Origin: an uncultured Actinomycetes bacterium
Lineage (GTDB): Bacteria > Actinomycetota > Actinomycetes > Nanopelagicales > Nanopelagicaceae
Assembly (NCBI GenBank): GCA_903954055.1
Contig: CAJBMC010000097.1
Span: 1 to 41,763, forward strand
Direction of reading: 5' to 3'
Length of the DNA stretch: 41,763 nucleotides
Part shown: piece after piece, positions 16,721 to 24,315 of the stretch
Layout: each line of letters opens with the position of its first letter
Numbering within the stretch: position 1 is the stretch's first letter
Notes under the pieces: generated by a model
The model's input: the letters and a program-made list of their open reading frames with translations, nothing else
Database searches by the model: none
What the model was told of the DNA's origin: nothing
Translations under genes and position numbers: made by a program

Positions 16721-16830
16721 CTCTAGAAATGCTTTAGAGTTACCACTAGATGTAGGGGTTGGAAGCGCGAAAACTTCCATTACTAGGGTTTCTAGTGTAG
16801 TTTTCGCAATTCCCCACTACATGTAGTTGG
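16721..16830. promoter_or_regulatory. NrdR-box-like palindromes upstream of nrdR
   Basis: The 200-bp region before nrdR contains several short dyads: CTCTAGAAATGCTTTAGAG (16721-16739), CCACTAGATGTAGG (16743-16756), ACTAGGGTTTCTAGT (16782-16796) and CCACTACATGTAGTTGG (16814-16830). The last two are centred about 32 bp apart, three helical turns, as expected for a pair of NrdR boxes. Autoregulation of nrdR, and possibly of nrdJ, is therefore likely. Exact box limits are uncertain. Confidence 0.6.
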
Positions 16831-16865
16831 ATGGAAAACCAGGGATTTGAGAGGAGACACGCCGA

Positions 16866-17381
16866 ATGATTTGCCCATTTTGCCGACATGACGATTCACG
16901 CGTAATCGACTCTCGCCCGGTTGAAGATGGCACACAGATTCGCCGTCGTCGCGAATGCCCTCAGTGCTCACAACGTTTTTCAACTCAAGAAGTTGCGCTG
17001 CTCAACATCATCAAGCGATCAGGTGCGACCGAACCATTTAGCCGCGAGAAGGTTCTCGTCGGTGTTCGCAAGGCATGCCAGGGTCGTCCAGTTAATGAAG
17101 ATGATTTGGTCCTCTTGGCTCAGCGAGTAGAAGAGACTCTTCGCGCAACAGGTCAGGCCGAAATCGAGGCGAACGAAGTTGGCATGGCAATCCTCGCGCC
17201 ACTCCGCGAACTCGATGAGGTCGCCTACCTGCGATATGCCTCTGTCTACCGTAACTTTGCCTCCCTTGAAGATTTTGAAGGAGAGATCGCACTTCTCCGC
17301 GCTCTACCTTCAAATAGTTCTACCCCTTCCTCCGCCAGCAAGACAACAGCTAGCTCTTCCAGTATTTCTGGAAAGAGTTAA
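16866..17381 (+). CDS. nrdR: Transcriptional repressor NrdR
   Basis: This dATP/ATP-sensing repressor of ribonucleotide reductase genes is 171 residues long. The N-terminal zinc ribbon has Cys pairs at [10 protein letters not shown] and [10 protein letters not shown]. An ATP-cone domain spans about residues 48-138 ([25 protein letters not shown]). The Ser/Thr-rich tail after residue 148 is non-conserved. A strong GAGGAG ribosome binding site precedes the ATG. It is followed by nrdJ, its expected target. Confidence 0.97.
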   Translation: MICPFCRHDDSRVIDSRPVEDGTQIRRRRECPQCSQRFSTQEVALLNIIKRSGATEPFSREKVLVGVRKACQGRPVNEDDLVLLAQRVEETLRATGQAEIEANEVGMAILAPLRELDEVAYLRYASVYRNFASLEDFEGEIALLRALPSNSSTPSSASKTTASSSSISGKS

Positions 17382-17390
17382 TTGTTTCTT
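17354..17390 (+). terminator. Hairpin at the 3' end of nrdR, terminator or attenuator
   Basis: CTCTTCCAG (17354-17362) pairs with CTGGAAAGAG (17368-17377) with one bulged A. It overlaps the last nrdR codons and is followed by TTAATTGTTTCTT. It may separate nrdR from nrdJ or dampen read-through. Confidence 0.5.
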
Positions 17391-17489
17391 GCACCAAAAA
17401 CAAAACTAAATAAGCAAACACCAGAAAAAATAAAAAGAATAAAACCAGAATATTCATATATTAAAAAATAAGAGAGACGGGAAATAAAC

Positions 17490-20339
17490 ATGTCAGATAC
17501 GGTCATCAATCGACCAACATCGAAGGTTAAGGGCGGCAAGGGCTTAACTATCGAACGCATCTATACAAACGAGGGCATCCATCCTTATGACGAGGTCACA
17601 TGGGATCGCCGCGACGTTGTACAGCAGAACTGGAAGACAGGCGAAGTTGTTTTCGAACAACGCGGCGTCGAGTACCCAGATTTCTGGTCAGTCAACGCAT
17701 CGACAATCGTTACAACAAAGTATTTCCGCGGAGCAGTCGGCGCTGAGAACCGTGAATGGTCTCTCAAGCAGGTCATCGATCGCGTAGTCCTTACCTATAC
17801 AAAGGCAGGACGTGAGAACGGTTACTTCGCAACTGATGCGGATGCAACAATCTTCGAGCACGAGCTCACACATATGCTCTTGCATCAGATCTTCTCATTC
17901 AACTCACCAGTGTGGTTCAACGTTGGAACAGCAGCGCCTCAGCAGGTATCTGCATGCTTCATCTTGTCTGTTGACGACACAATGGATTCAATCCTTAACT
18001 GGTACCGCGAAGAAGGAATGATCTTTAAGGGCGGTTCTGGTGCCGGTCTTAACCTTTCACGTATTCGTTCATCAAAGGAACTTCTCAAGTCAGGTGGAAC
18101 AGCTTCTGGTCCTGTTTCATTTATGCGTGGTGCTGATGCATCTGCAGGAACAATCAAATCTGGTGGCGCAACCCGTCGCGCTGCAAAGATGGTAGTTCTC
18201 GATGTTGATCACCCAGATATCGAAGAATTTATCGAGACTAAGGTTTCAGAAGAAGACAAGATTCGCGCACTCCGCGATGCTGGCTTCGATATGGACCTCG
18301 GTGGCAAGGACATCATCTCTGTTCAGTATCAGAACGCTAACAACTCAGTCCGTGTTTCAGATGAGTTCATGCGCGCATACGAGAACGGCTCAGAGTTCGG
18401 TCTTAAGGCACGTTCAACTGGTGAAGTAATCGAGACAACAGATGCAAAGAAGCTCTTCCGCAAGATGGCAGAAGCTGCATGGGCATGTGCTGATCCTGGA
18501 ATCCAGTACGACGACACCATCAATGATTGGCACACAAACCCAGAGTCAGGTCGCATCAATGCGTCAAACCCTTGCTCTGAGTACATGTCACTTGATAACT
18601 CATCATGTAACTTGGCTTCACTTAACTTGATGAAGTTCCTCAAGTCAGATGGTTCATTCGATGCAAAGACATTCGGTCGCGCAGCAGAGCTCATCATCAC
18701 AGCGATGGATATCTCAATCTGTTTCGCAGACTTCCCAACTGAGGCAATCGGTGTCACAACTCGTGCATACCGTCAGCTCGGTATCGGATATGCAAACCTC
18801 GGTGCCCTCCTTATGGCATCAGGCCTTGCATACGACTCAGAGGGTGGACGCGCACTTGCTGGTGCGATTACATCATTGATGTCAGGTATTACATACAAGC
18901 GTTCAGCAGAGCTCGCTGGCATCGTTGGAGCATACGAAGGCTTCGCGCCAAATGCTGCAGCACATGCACGCGTAATGCGTAAGCACGCAGCTGCTTCATC
19001 TGCAGCACAGCACCAGACCACACTCGATATCGATGTATGGGCTGAAGCTAACAAGGCGTGGGATGCATGTCTTTCAACAGGTGATAAGAACGGATGGCGC
19101 AATGCGCAGATCTCAGTTCTTGCACCAACCGGAACAATCGGTTTGATGATGGATTGCGATACAACAGGTATCGAGCCAGACTTCTCACTCGTTAAGTTCA
19201 AGAAGCTCGTCGGTGGCGGCTCAATGCAGATCGTTAACCAGACAGTCCCACAGGCGCTTCGCAAGCTCGGTTACACAGAAGAGACAATCGAGGCAATCGT
19301 CGAGTTCATCGCAGCAAACGGTCACGTGATCGATGCTCCAGGACTTAAGACAGAGCACTACGACGTCTTCGACTGCGCACTTGGTGCACGTTCAATCGCA
19401 CCTATGGGCCACGTCCGCATGATGGCTGCATGTCAGCCATTCTTGTCAGGTGCTATCTCAAAGACAGTTAACCTCCCAGAGGATGCAACTGTTGAAGAGG
19501 TAGAAGAGGTTTACTACCAGGGTTGGAAGATGGGCCTCAAGGCGCTCGCGGTCTACCGCGATAACTGCAAGGTTGGTCAGCCACTCTCTGATGGCAAGGC
19601 GAAGAAGAAGGAAGCTCCTGTTGCAGAAGCAGCAAAGCCAGTTCGTAAGCGCCTTCCAAAGTCACGCCCTGCAACAACAACATCATTCTCAGTTGGTGGC
19701 GCAGAGGGTTACATGACAGCTGGAGCATATGAAGATGGCGCACTTGGCGAGGTCTTCTTAAAGCTCGGCAAGCAGGGTTCAACTCTTGCTGGTGTTATGG
19801 ATGCATTCTCAATCGCAGTATCGATCGGCCTTCAGTATGGAGTACCGCTTGAGACATTCGTAGAGAAGTTCACAAACCTTCGCTTCGAGCCAGCAGGTAT
19901 GACAGATGATAAGGACATCCGCATGGCACAGTCCATGATGGATTACATCTTCCGTCGCCTCGCACTTGATTACCTACCATTTGAAGAGCGTTCAGCAATG
20001 GGCCTCTACACAGTCGCAGAGCGCGAAGCAGCACTTAACAATGGTGGCGAGTATGCACCCTTGACAGCTGTATCGAGTGCGAGTGTTGATACCCCAAAAG
20101 CAGTAGCTGCTCCTGTGGCGGCTCCTGTGGTTGCAAAGGTTGAAACACCTGCAGCTCCAGTAGCAGTCAAGATTGAAGCAGCTCCACTTGCTCCGACTAT
20201 TGGATCATCATCCGATCTCCTCGAATCAATGGGAATCAAGTCAGATGCTCCACTATGTATGACATGTGGTGTGAAGATGCGTATGTCAGGTGCATGCTTC
20301 GTATGCGAAGGTTGCGGCAACACATCAGGTTGCAGCTAA
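17490..20339 (+). CDS. nrdJ: Vitamin B12-dependent (class II) ribonucleotide reductase
   Basis: This enzyme reduces ribonucleotides to deoxyribonucleotides with an adenosylcobalamin-derived thiyl radical and needs no oxygen. The 949-residue length is typical of the long NrdJ form. Visible are SACFILSVDD, the glycine-rich FKGGSGAGLNLSRIRSS, the catalytic NPCSE near residue 360, and SVLAPTGTIGLMMDCDTTGIEPDFS. An Ala/Pro/Val-rich linker precedes a C-terminal Cys-rich tail (CMTCGVKMRMSG, then CFVCEGCG) that resembles a zinc ribbon or reducing tail. Codons are strongly skewed to TCA, ACA, GCA and AAC, consistent with high expression. The 108-bp leader is A-rich with a GAGAGACGGG ribosome site. No B12 riboswitch was seen. 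Confidence 0.97.
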   Translation: MSDTVINRPTSKVKGGKGLTIERIYTNEGIHPYDEVTWDRRDVVQQNWKTGEVVFEQRGVEYPDFWSVNASTIVTTKYFRGAVGAENREWSLKQVIDRVVLTYTKAGRENGYFATDADATIFEHELTHMLLHQIFSFNSPVWFNVGTAAPQQVSACFILSVDDTMDSILNWYREEGMIFKGGSGAGLNLSRIRSSKELLKSGGTASGPVSFMRGADASAGTIKSGGATRRAAKMVVLDVDHPDIEEFIETKVSEEDKIRALRDAGFDMDLGGKDIISVQYQNANNSVRVSDEFMRAYENGSEFGLKARSTGEVIETTDAKKLFRKMAEAAWACADPGIQYDDTINDWHTNPESGRINASNPCSEYMSLDNSSCNLASLNLMKFLKSDGSFDAKTFGRAAELIITAMDISICFADFPTEAIGVTTRAYRQLGIGYANLGALLMASGLAYDSEGGRALAGAITSLMSGITYKRSAELAGIVGAYEGFAPNAAAHARVMRKHAAASSAAQHQTTLDIDVWAEANKAWDACLSTGDKNGWRNAQISVLAPTGTIGLMMDCDTTGIEPDFSLVKFKKLVGGGSMQIVNQTVPQALRKLGYTEETIEAIVEFIAANGHVIDAPGLKTEHYDVFDCALGARSIAPMGHVRMMAACQPFLSGAISKTVNLPEDATVEEVEEVYYQGWKMGLKALAVYRDNCKVGQPLSDGKAKKKEAPVAEAAKPVRKRLPKSRPATTTSFSVGGAEGYMTAGAYEDGALGEVFLKLGKQGSTLAGVMDAFSIAVSIGLQYGVPLETFVEKFTNLRFEPAGMTDDKDIRMAQSMMDYIFRRLALDYLPFEERSAMGLYTVAEREAALNNGGEYAPLTAVSSASVDTPKAVAAPVAAPVVAKVETPAAPVAVKIEAAPLAPTIGSSSDLLESMGIKSDAPLCMTCGVKMRMSGACFVCEGCGNTSGCS

Positions 20340-20358
20340 AACTTGTCCTACCCCGTTC

Positions 20359-20400
20359 AAGAACCCCGTCTGAAATTCAGGCGGGGTTCTTGCTTTACTT
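20359..20400 (+). terminator. Strong intrinsic terminator after nrdJ
   Basis: AAGAACCCCG (20359-20368) with CGGGGTTCTT (20382-20391) extends inward through CTGAA/TTCAG-type pairing and is followed by GCTTTACTT. It ends nrdJ transcription just before the first small-peptide element. Confidence 0.9.
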
Positions 20401-20462
20401 AAAGTAGTTCTAGAAATTTAGAGAATTAAATTGAAAGTTCTCTCCTTGCGAGAGTACCTTTA

Positions 20463-20512
20463 GAAATGAAAGAACCGCTACTGAATTTGATTTTCATCAA
20501 TTCCAGCAGCGG
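20463..20512 (-). terminator. Conserved terminator hairpin of copy A
   Basis: On the minus strand, AGCGG...CCGCT (stem over 20475-20512) encloses an inner TTGAT-GAAA-ATCAA hairpin and is followed by TTCTTTCATTTC. The same fold is at 25788-25825 with base changes that keep the pairing. Confidence 0.65.
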
Positions 20513-20529
20513 CTCAATCACTCCCTGGG

Positions 20530-20643
20530 TTAGGAAGTATCTGAACGCCCGTCGTTTGCGCGACGGGCGTTCCTAATTTCTATTGCTAGAAGAATTAGTT
20601 TGCCTATCGTAGAAACGAGCGAGAGCCATTGAATTACTTTCAT
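20530..20643 (-). CDS. 37-residue hydrophobic/basic peptide, copy A
   Basis: Minus-strand ORF with an excellent GGGAGGAG site 2 nt before ATG 20643. The product starts MKVIQWLSLVSTIGKLILLA and continues EIRNARRANDGRSDTS. It has an apolar N-terminal helix (residues 3-23) with a conserved Gly-Lys in the middle, then a basic RNARR cluster. It aligns without gaps to the peptide at 25857-25958: 21 of 33 residues are identical, most others are conservative (I/L, V/I, S/T), and at least seven codons differ only synonymously. That pattern indicates selection on the protein. Function unknown; it could be a small membrane peptide such as a type I toxin or stress peptide. The end of the ORF overlaps a strong hairpin (20543-20572). 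Confidence 0.75.
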   Translation of the reverse strand: MKVIQWLSLVSTIGKLILLAIEIRNARRANDGRSDTS

Positions 20644-20734
20644 AACTCCTCCCTTCTCTACTCTGCGACGGATGTCTCAGAGAGATTCGGGTTTCACTTG
20701 AGTGACGGATCCGGATCGAGAAGGAAGTGGGAGC
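20644..20734 (-). promoter_or_regulatory. Structured leader of small-peptide gene A, SD-sequestering
   Basis: In the minus-strand RNA this folds as a three-way junction. The closing stem pairs GCTCCC and CTTCTC at the 5' side with GAGAAGGGAG, which contains the Shine-Dalgarno (plus 20649-20658). One arm is ATCCGG/CCGAAT with an apical TCAC-TCAA-GTGA. The other is CTCTGAGAC/GTCGCAGAG with one mismatch. Plus 20674-20713 is identical to copy B. The design suggests translational control by a ligand, temperature or an RNA. It matches no riboswitch class I can recall. Confidence 0.65.
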
Positions 20735-20804
20735 TGGCGAAAGGTAAATTAAGGCGCAGCCCGGATGCGGACGAATGTCGGTGCCTGTGGAGGAATCCGC
20801 TCGA

Positions 20805-20833
20805 TTCATAAGAAAGGGCGGATGGGCTATATT
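20805..20833 (+). promoter_or_regulatory. Promoter of the riboflavin operon
   Basis: TTCATA (20805-20810), a 17-bp spacer and TATATT (20828-20833) place the transcription start near 20840, just before the first strand of the riboswitch at 20843. Confidence 0.6.
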
Positions 20834-20842
20834 TAGCGCATT

Positions 20843-20962
20843 GTTATCGGGGTCGATGTAATTTCGAACCGGCGGTTATAGTCCGCGACCCGCACGCAGC
20901 CAGCGCGCGGTTGACTCAGTGAAACTCTGAGACCGACGGTTAAAGTCCGGATGAGAGATAAC
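20843..20962 (+). ncRNA. FMN riboswitch (RFN element)
   Basis: Conserved FMN aptamer segments are present: GAACCGGCGGTTATAGTCCGC, the GACCGACGGTTAAAGTCCGGATG block, and the closing GAGAGA. P1 is GTTATC (20843-20848) with GATAAC (20957-20962). A variable arm lies at about 20894-20935. The element precedes ribD and would shut the operon down when FMN is high. Sequence and context agree completely. Confidence 0.96.
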
Positions 20963-21052
20963 GATTGAGTTTGGTGCACCCATTGTCGGGTGTACTGACC
21001 TTTGCTTTTGCTTACCCCCGATAACTCGTGCAACTTTATGCGAGGAGGGGAA
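20963..21052 (+). promoter_or_regulatory. Expression platform of the FMN riboswitch
   Basis: Two control devices are visible. A hairpin GTGCACCC/GGGTGTAC (20973-20994) is followed by a T-rich run (TTTGCTTTTGCTTA) and resembles a terminator. Then CCCCGATAAC (21016-21025) is exactly complementary to GTTATCGGGG at 20843-20852, the first P1 strand. The same C-run can instead pair with the ribosome binding site GAGGAGGGG at 21042-21050. With FMN bound, P1 forms and the C-run is free to mask the ribosome site. Without FMN the C-run can be captured by the 5' strand. Confidence 0.6.
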
Positions 21053-22051
21053 ATGAATATCAACGATGCATATGCGCATCTACTATCCCTCTCTGCCGCA
21101 AACCTTGGTAAGACGGCGCCTAACCCGAATGTCTCGGCGGCTATCTATAGCGCAGATGGAACTTTGATTTCAGATGGCGCACATGACCGTCTGATTTCTC
21201 CAGATCATGCAGAAGTTATTGCGCTAAAGAAAGCAGGCGATGCCGCTCGTGGGGCGACGATTGTCGTTTCACTCGAACCTTGCAACCACACTGGTACTAC
21301 GGGTCCGTGTGTTGATGCGATTATCGAATCTGGAATTTCACATGTTATCTATGCAGTCAAAGATCCTAATCCCATTGCAGCTGGGGGAGCAGATCGTTTG
21401 AAAGCTGCTGGAATAGATGTGAAATTTATTGAAAGTTCTGAACTTCGTGGCGTGCAGCGCGCTTGGTTACATCGCATCGCAACCGGACGCCCATATTTTA
21501 TTTGGAAGGTCGCGGCAACCCTTGATGGTCGTATTGCAGCCAGTGATGGAACTTCCCAGTGGATTACTTCACCGCAATCACGTGACGATGTTCAGGTGTT
21601 GCGCGCGCAGGCAGATGCGATTCTGATCGGCACCGGAACTGCTATTGCCGACAATCCAACGCTTCGCCCACGAATTGAAGGCGCACCATCGCCGATTCGC
21701 ATCGTAATGGGTGGTCGTGATGTACCTGCTGATTTCAATCTCAATGATGGCAAGAGCCAGACCATATTCCTTAAGAGCCATTCAACAGACGATCTCTTGA
21801 AGGCACTGGATTACATTCCAGTAAATCAAGTACTTGTTGAGGCAGGACCTGGATTGGGTAGCTCGTTGATGGCTGCTGGGCTCATTGATGAAGTAGTTCT
21901 CTATCAAGCGCCAGTTGTTCTCGGTGGCGGCAAGAGTTGGCTTGAAGATATAGGAATCTCGACAATTGCTGATGCTCGCACCTTAACTTTAATTTCAACA
22001 GAAGTGATTGGTCCTGATGTGAAATTCCGTTACAGAGTGGAGAAGCGCTGA
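21053..22051 (+). CDS. ribD: Bifunctional riboflavin deaminase-reductase RibD
   Basis: This enzyme carries out steps two and three of the pyrimidine branch of riboflavin synthesis: deamination and NADPH-dependent side-chain reduction. The 332-residue protein has the zinc deaminase motif H52-A-E54 with C77 and C86 ([11 protein letters not shown]), and a reductase domain from about residue 140 ([21 protein letters not shown]). The start at ATG 21053 follows the GAGGAGGGG ribosome site; an upstream in-frame codon at 21002 lies inside the riboswitch platform and is rejected. The stop overlaps the ribE start. Confidence 0.97.
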   Translation: MNINDAYAHLLSLSAANLGKTAPNPNVSAAIYSADGTLISDGAHDRLISPDHAEVIALKKAGDAARGATIVVSLEPCNHTGTTGPCVDAIIESGISHVIYAVKDPNPIAAGGADRLKAAGIDVKFIESSELRGVQRAWLHRIATGRPYFIWKVAATLDGRIAASDGTSQWITSPQSRDDVQVLRAQADAILIGTGTAIADNPTLRPRIEGAPSPIRIVMGGRDVPADFNLNDGKSQTIFLKSHSTDDLLKALDYIPVNQVLVEAGPGLGSSLMAAGLIDEVVLYQAPVVLGGGKSWLEDIGISTIADARTLTLISTEVIGPDVKFRYRVEKR

Positions 22052-22662
22052 TGTTTACTGGTTTAGTTGCAGAGCTTGGAGAAATCACTGCGATTTCGCG
22101 GGGAGAAACCTCTTCGGTCCTCACAGTCCATGCCCCTTTATTAACGCCAGAACTGGCCATAGGTGATTCCATTGCAGTAAATGGCACATGTTTAACTGCA
22201 ACCTCATTGACTGCAGACTCTTTCACCGCAGATGTCATGGTGCAGACGCTCTCTCTTACCTCACTCGGAAATCTTGAAGTCGGATCCCCGGTAAACCTCG
22301 AACTCGCTGCGCAGATGGATATGCGTATGGGTGGGCACATTGTGCAGGGCCATGTTGATGGCGTTGCAAAGGTCATTTCCCGCACGCCTGGCGAGAAGTG
22401 GGAGCAATTTATTATCGAAGTTCCTGCCGAACTATCTCGTTACATCGTCAATCAAGGTTCAATCTGCGTTGATGGAGTCTCGCTTACTGTTGGCGAAATT
22501 AACGATTCGAATAATCAAGTCACGCTCTGGCTGATTCCAGAAACTCTGGCAAATACCAATCTCGCTCAGAAAACGCCTGGAGATATCGTCAATATCGAAG
22601 TCGACATCTTGGCAAAGTATGTAGAACGACTGATTTCAAAGGGAGTTCGTAATGTCAATTAA
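22051..22662 (+). CDS. ribE: Riboflavin synthase alpha chain
   Basis: This enzyme dismutates two 6,7-dimethyl-8-ribityllumazine molecules into riboflavin. The 203-residue length is normal. The two lumazine-binding repeats are visible: [12 protein letters not shown] with ...VNGTCLTATSL, and GGHIVQGHVDGVAKV with ...CVDGVSLTVGEI. It overlaps ribD by one base and ribBA by 11 bp, so the four genes are one operon. The gene is also called ribC in some species. Confidence 0.97.
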   Translation: MFTGLVAELGEITAISRGETSSVLTVHAPLLTPELAIGDSIAVNGTCLTATSLTADSFTADVMVQTLSLTSLGNLEVGSPVNLELAAQMDMRMGGHIVQGHVDGVAKVISRTPGEKWEQFIIEVPAELSRYIVNQGSICVDGVSLTVGEINDSNNQVTLWLIPETLANTNLAQKTPGDIVNIEVDILAKYVERLISKGVRNVN

Positions 22663-23845
22663 AGCCGCACTTGAAGATTTTGCCGCAGGTAAATTTCTTA
22701 TCGTGACAGATGATGAATCTCGCGAAAATGAAGGCGATCTCATTGTTCTTGCGGAGAAGGTAACTTCCGAGCAGACAGCGTTTATGGTCCGCCATACAAC
22801 AGGAATTTTATGTGTGGCAATTGATAAAGCGACAGCTCGTCGGCTAGACCTTCCAATGATGTATGAGAACAGCCAAGATAAGCGACGTACTGCATTTACC
22901 GTCTCGATAGATTTAGCTGAAGGAATTAGTACTGGAGTAAGCGCAATTGAGCGCACTGCAACCATCAAGGCCTTGGCAGATAGCGCCACATTGCCTCATG
23001 ATTTTGCGCGTCCCGGTCATATCTTTCCTTTAGTGGCAGATGAGAATGGCCTTATCGGTCGTGGCGGCCATACCGAGGCGGGAATCGCACTTGCGCAATT
23101 GGTAGGAGCAAAACCTGCAGCCCTGCTCTCTGAAATCGTCAATGACGATGGATCGATGGCACGTGGAGATTCACTTCGCGCATTTGCCTCCGAGCATTCA
23201 ATCAAGACCATCACAATTGAAGAGCTGACCACTTACTGGCGCGAGAATTTCAAGGAAGAAAAATCTCTGCCTACGCTTAATTGGAGCATGGTGCAGCTTC
23301 CCGAAGGACCGTTTGATATCGCAACGTATCCGGCGCTCAAGGCACGCGATCACGTGATTGCTCGATTCGGTACGTCAGGCAAATCTCCGATGGTGCGCGT
23401 TCACTCTGAATGCTTCACTGGAGATGTACTCGGCTCGCTGCGTTGCGATTGCGGCGAACAATTGGCGCTTTCTAAGAAGTTAATTGCCGACCATGGTTTT
23501 GGATACATCATCTATATCCGTGACCACGAAGGCCGCGGCGTTGGTCTTGCAGAAAAGCTCAAGGCATATCAACTACAAGATCAGGGGCTCGATACAGTCG
23601 AGGCAAATGTAAAGCTTGGTCATCCTATCGATGCCCGCGATTGGAGCGATGTCATTGAGATCATGCATTCATTGGCGATTACAGATTTAACGCTGCTCAC
23701 TAATAACCCGCAGAAGGTTTCTGTCTTAACAGATGCAGGTTTTAAGGTGAAGCAACAGAACCTTGCGGCCCAGATCCATGAATTTAATAGTCGCTATATC
23801 GAAACAAAACGAGAAAAGCTCGGACACGAAAGAGGTAATGCATAA
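22652..23845 (+). CDS. ribBA: Bifunctional DHBP synthase / GTP cyclohydrolase II
   Basis: This fusion supplies both precursors of riboflavin. The N-terminal DHBP synthase has the acidic metal motif DDESRENEGDL near residue 22 and FARPGHIFPL with ...HTEAGIALAQLVG. The C-terminal GTP cyclohydrolase II begins near residue 205 and has the zinc site VHSECFTGDVLGSLRCDC and YIRDHEGRGVGLAEKLKAY. At 397 residues both halves are complete and no key residue is missing. Confidence 0.97.
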   Translation: MSIKAALEDFAAGKFLIVTDDESRENEGDLIVLAEKVTSEQTAFMVRHTTGILCVAIDKATARRLDLPMMYENSQDKRRTAFTVSIDLAEGISTGVSAIERTATIKALADSATLPHDFARPGHIFPLVADENGLIGRGGHTEAGIALAQLVGAKPAALLSEIVNDDGSMARGDSLRAFASEHSIKTITIEELTTYWRENFKEEKSLPTLNWSMVQLPEGPFDIATYPALKARDHVIARFGTSGKSPMVRVHSECFTGDVLGSLRCDCGEQLALSKKLIADHGFGYIIYIRDHEGRGVGLAEKLKAYQLQDQGLDTVEANVKLGHPIDARDWSDVIEIMHSLAITDLTLLTNNPQKVSVLTDAGFKVKQQNLAAQIHEFNSRYIETKREKLGHERGNA

Positions 23846-24294
23846 TGGCCGGACACGCACCTGAAATCGCAATCAAGAAGCACCCTAAGGCGAAGGTAGC
23901 CATCATCTCTTCTTCATGGCATCCAGATCTCTGTGGTGACCTCATCGCAGGCGCACGTCGCGCACTTGAAGCTGCGCAGGTAAAGAAGATAAAGATCATT
24001 TACGTGCCAGGATCATTTGAGATTCCACTTGCGGCACAGAAGGCCTTTGAAGATGGCTTTGATGCAGTGGTTGCAGTTGGCCTGGTGTTGAAGGGCGAGA
24101 CTCCGCACTTTGACTATGTCTGTCAGGGAGTGACTCAAGGGGTCATCGATGTGCAGCTGAAGTTCTCCAAGCCAATCGGCTACGGCGTTTTGATGTGCAA
24201 TGACCTCGATCAAGCTATCGCTCGATCAGGAGTTCCTGGATCTAAAGAAGATAAGGGTTACGACGCAGCGATTGCTGCACTAGCTTTTCTCTAA
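23845..24294 (+). CDS. ribH: 6,7-dimethyl-8-ribityllumazine synthase
   Basis: This enzyme condenses the pyrimidine and DHBP to lumazine, the penultimate riboflavin step. At 149 residues it has VPGSFEIPLAAQKAFEDGFDAVVAVGLVLKGETPHFDYVCQGV, covering the substrate pocket and the catalytic His region. The start overlaps the ribBA stop (TAATGG). It is the last gene of the rib operon. Confidence 0.96.
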   Translation: MAGHAPEIAIKKHPKAKVAIISSSWHPDLCGDLIAGARRALEAAQVKKIKIIYVPGSFEIPLAAQKAFEDGFDAVVAVGLVLKGETPHFDYVCQGVTQGVIDVQLKFSKPIGYGVLMCNDLDQAIARSGVPGSKEDKGYDAAIAALAFL

Positions 24295-24315
24295 TCTTGG
24301 CTTAGCATTTTCGCC

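Larger units (their letters stand above)
20396..20735 (-). repeat. Copy A of a ~340-bp structured small-peptide element
   Basis: This block recurs at 25708-26046 in the same orientation. Shared parts, in minus-strand order, are: a leader with a 40-nt identical run; a small ORF; a hairpin at the end of the ORF; a terminator hairpin built on TTGAT-N4-ATCAA with CCGCT/AGCGG; and a 3' boundary AGAACTACTTTAAGTA. Differences in stems are often compensated (G-C to G-U). It fills the stretch between nrdJ and the riboflavin promoter. Confidence 0.85.

Noticed and set aside
17382-17489. Possible cobalamin riboswitch before nrdJ
   Set aside because: No B12 box or aptamer-like conserved segment was seen; the leader is only 108 bp and A-rich.
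21002-21052. Upstream extension of ribD
   Set aside because: It would begin within the riboswitch expression platform; the strong ribosome site directly precedes ATG 21053.
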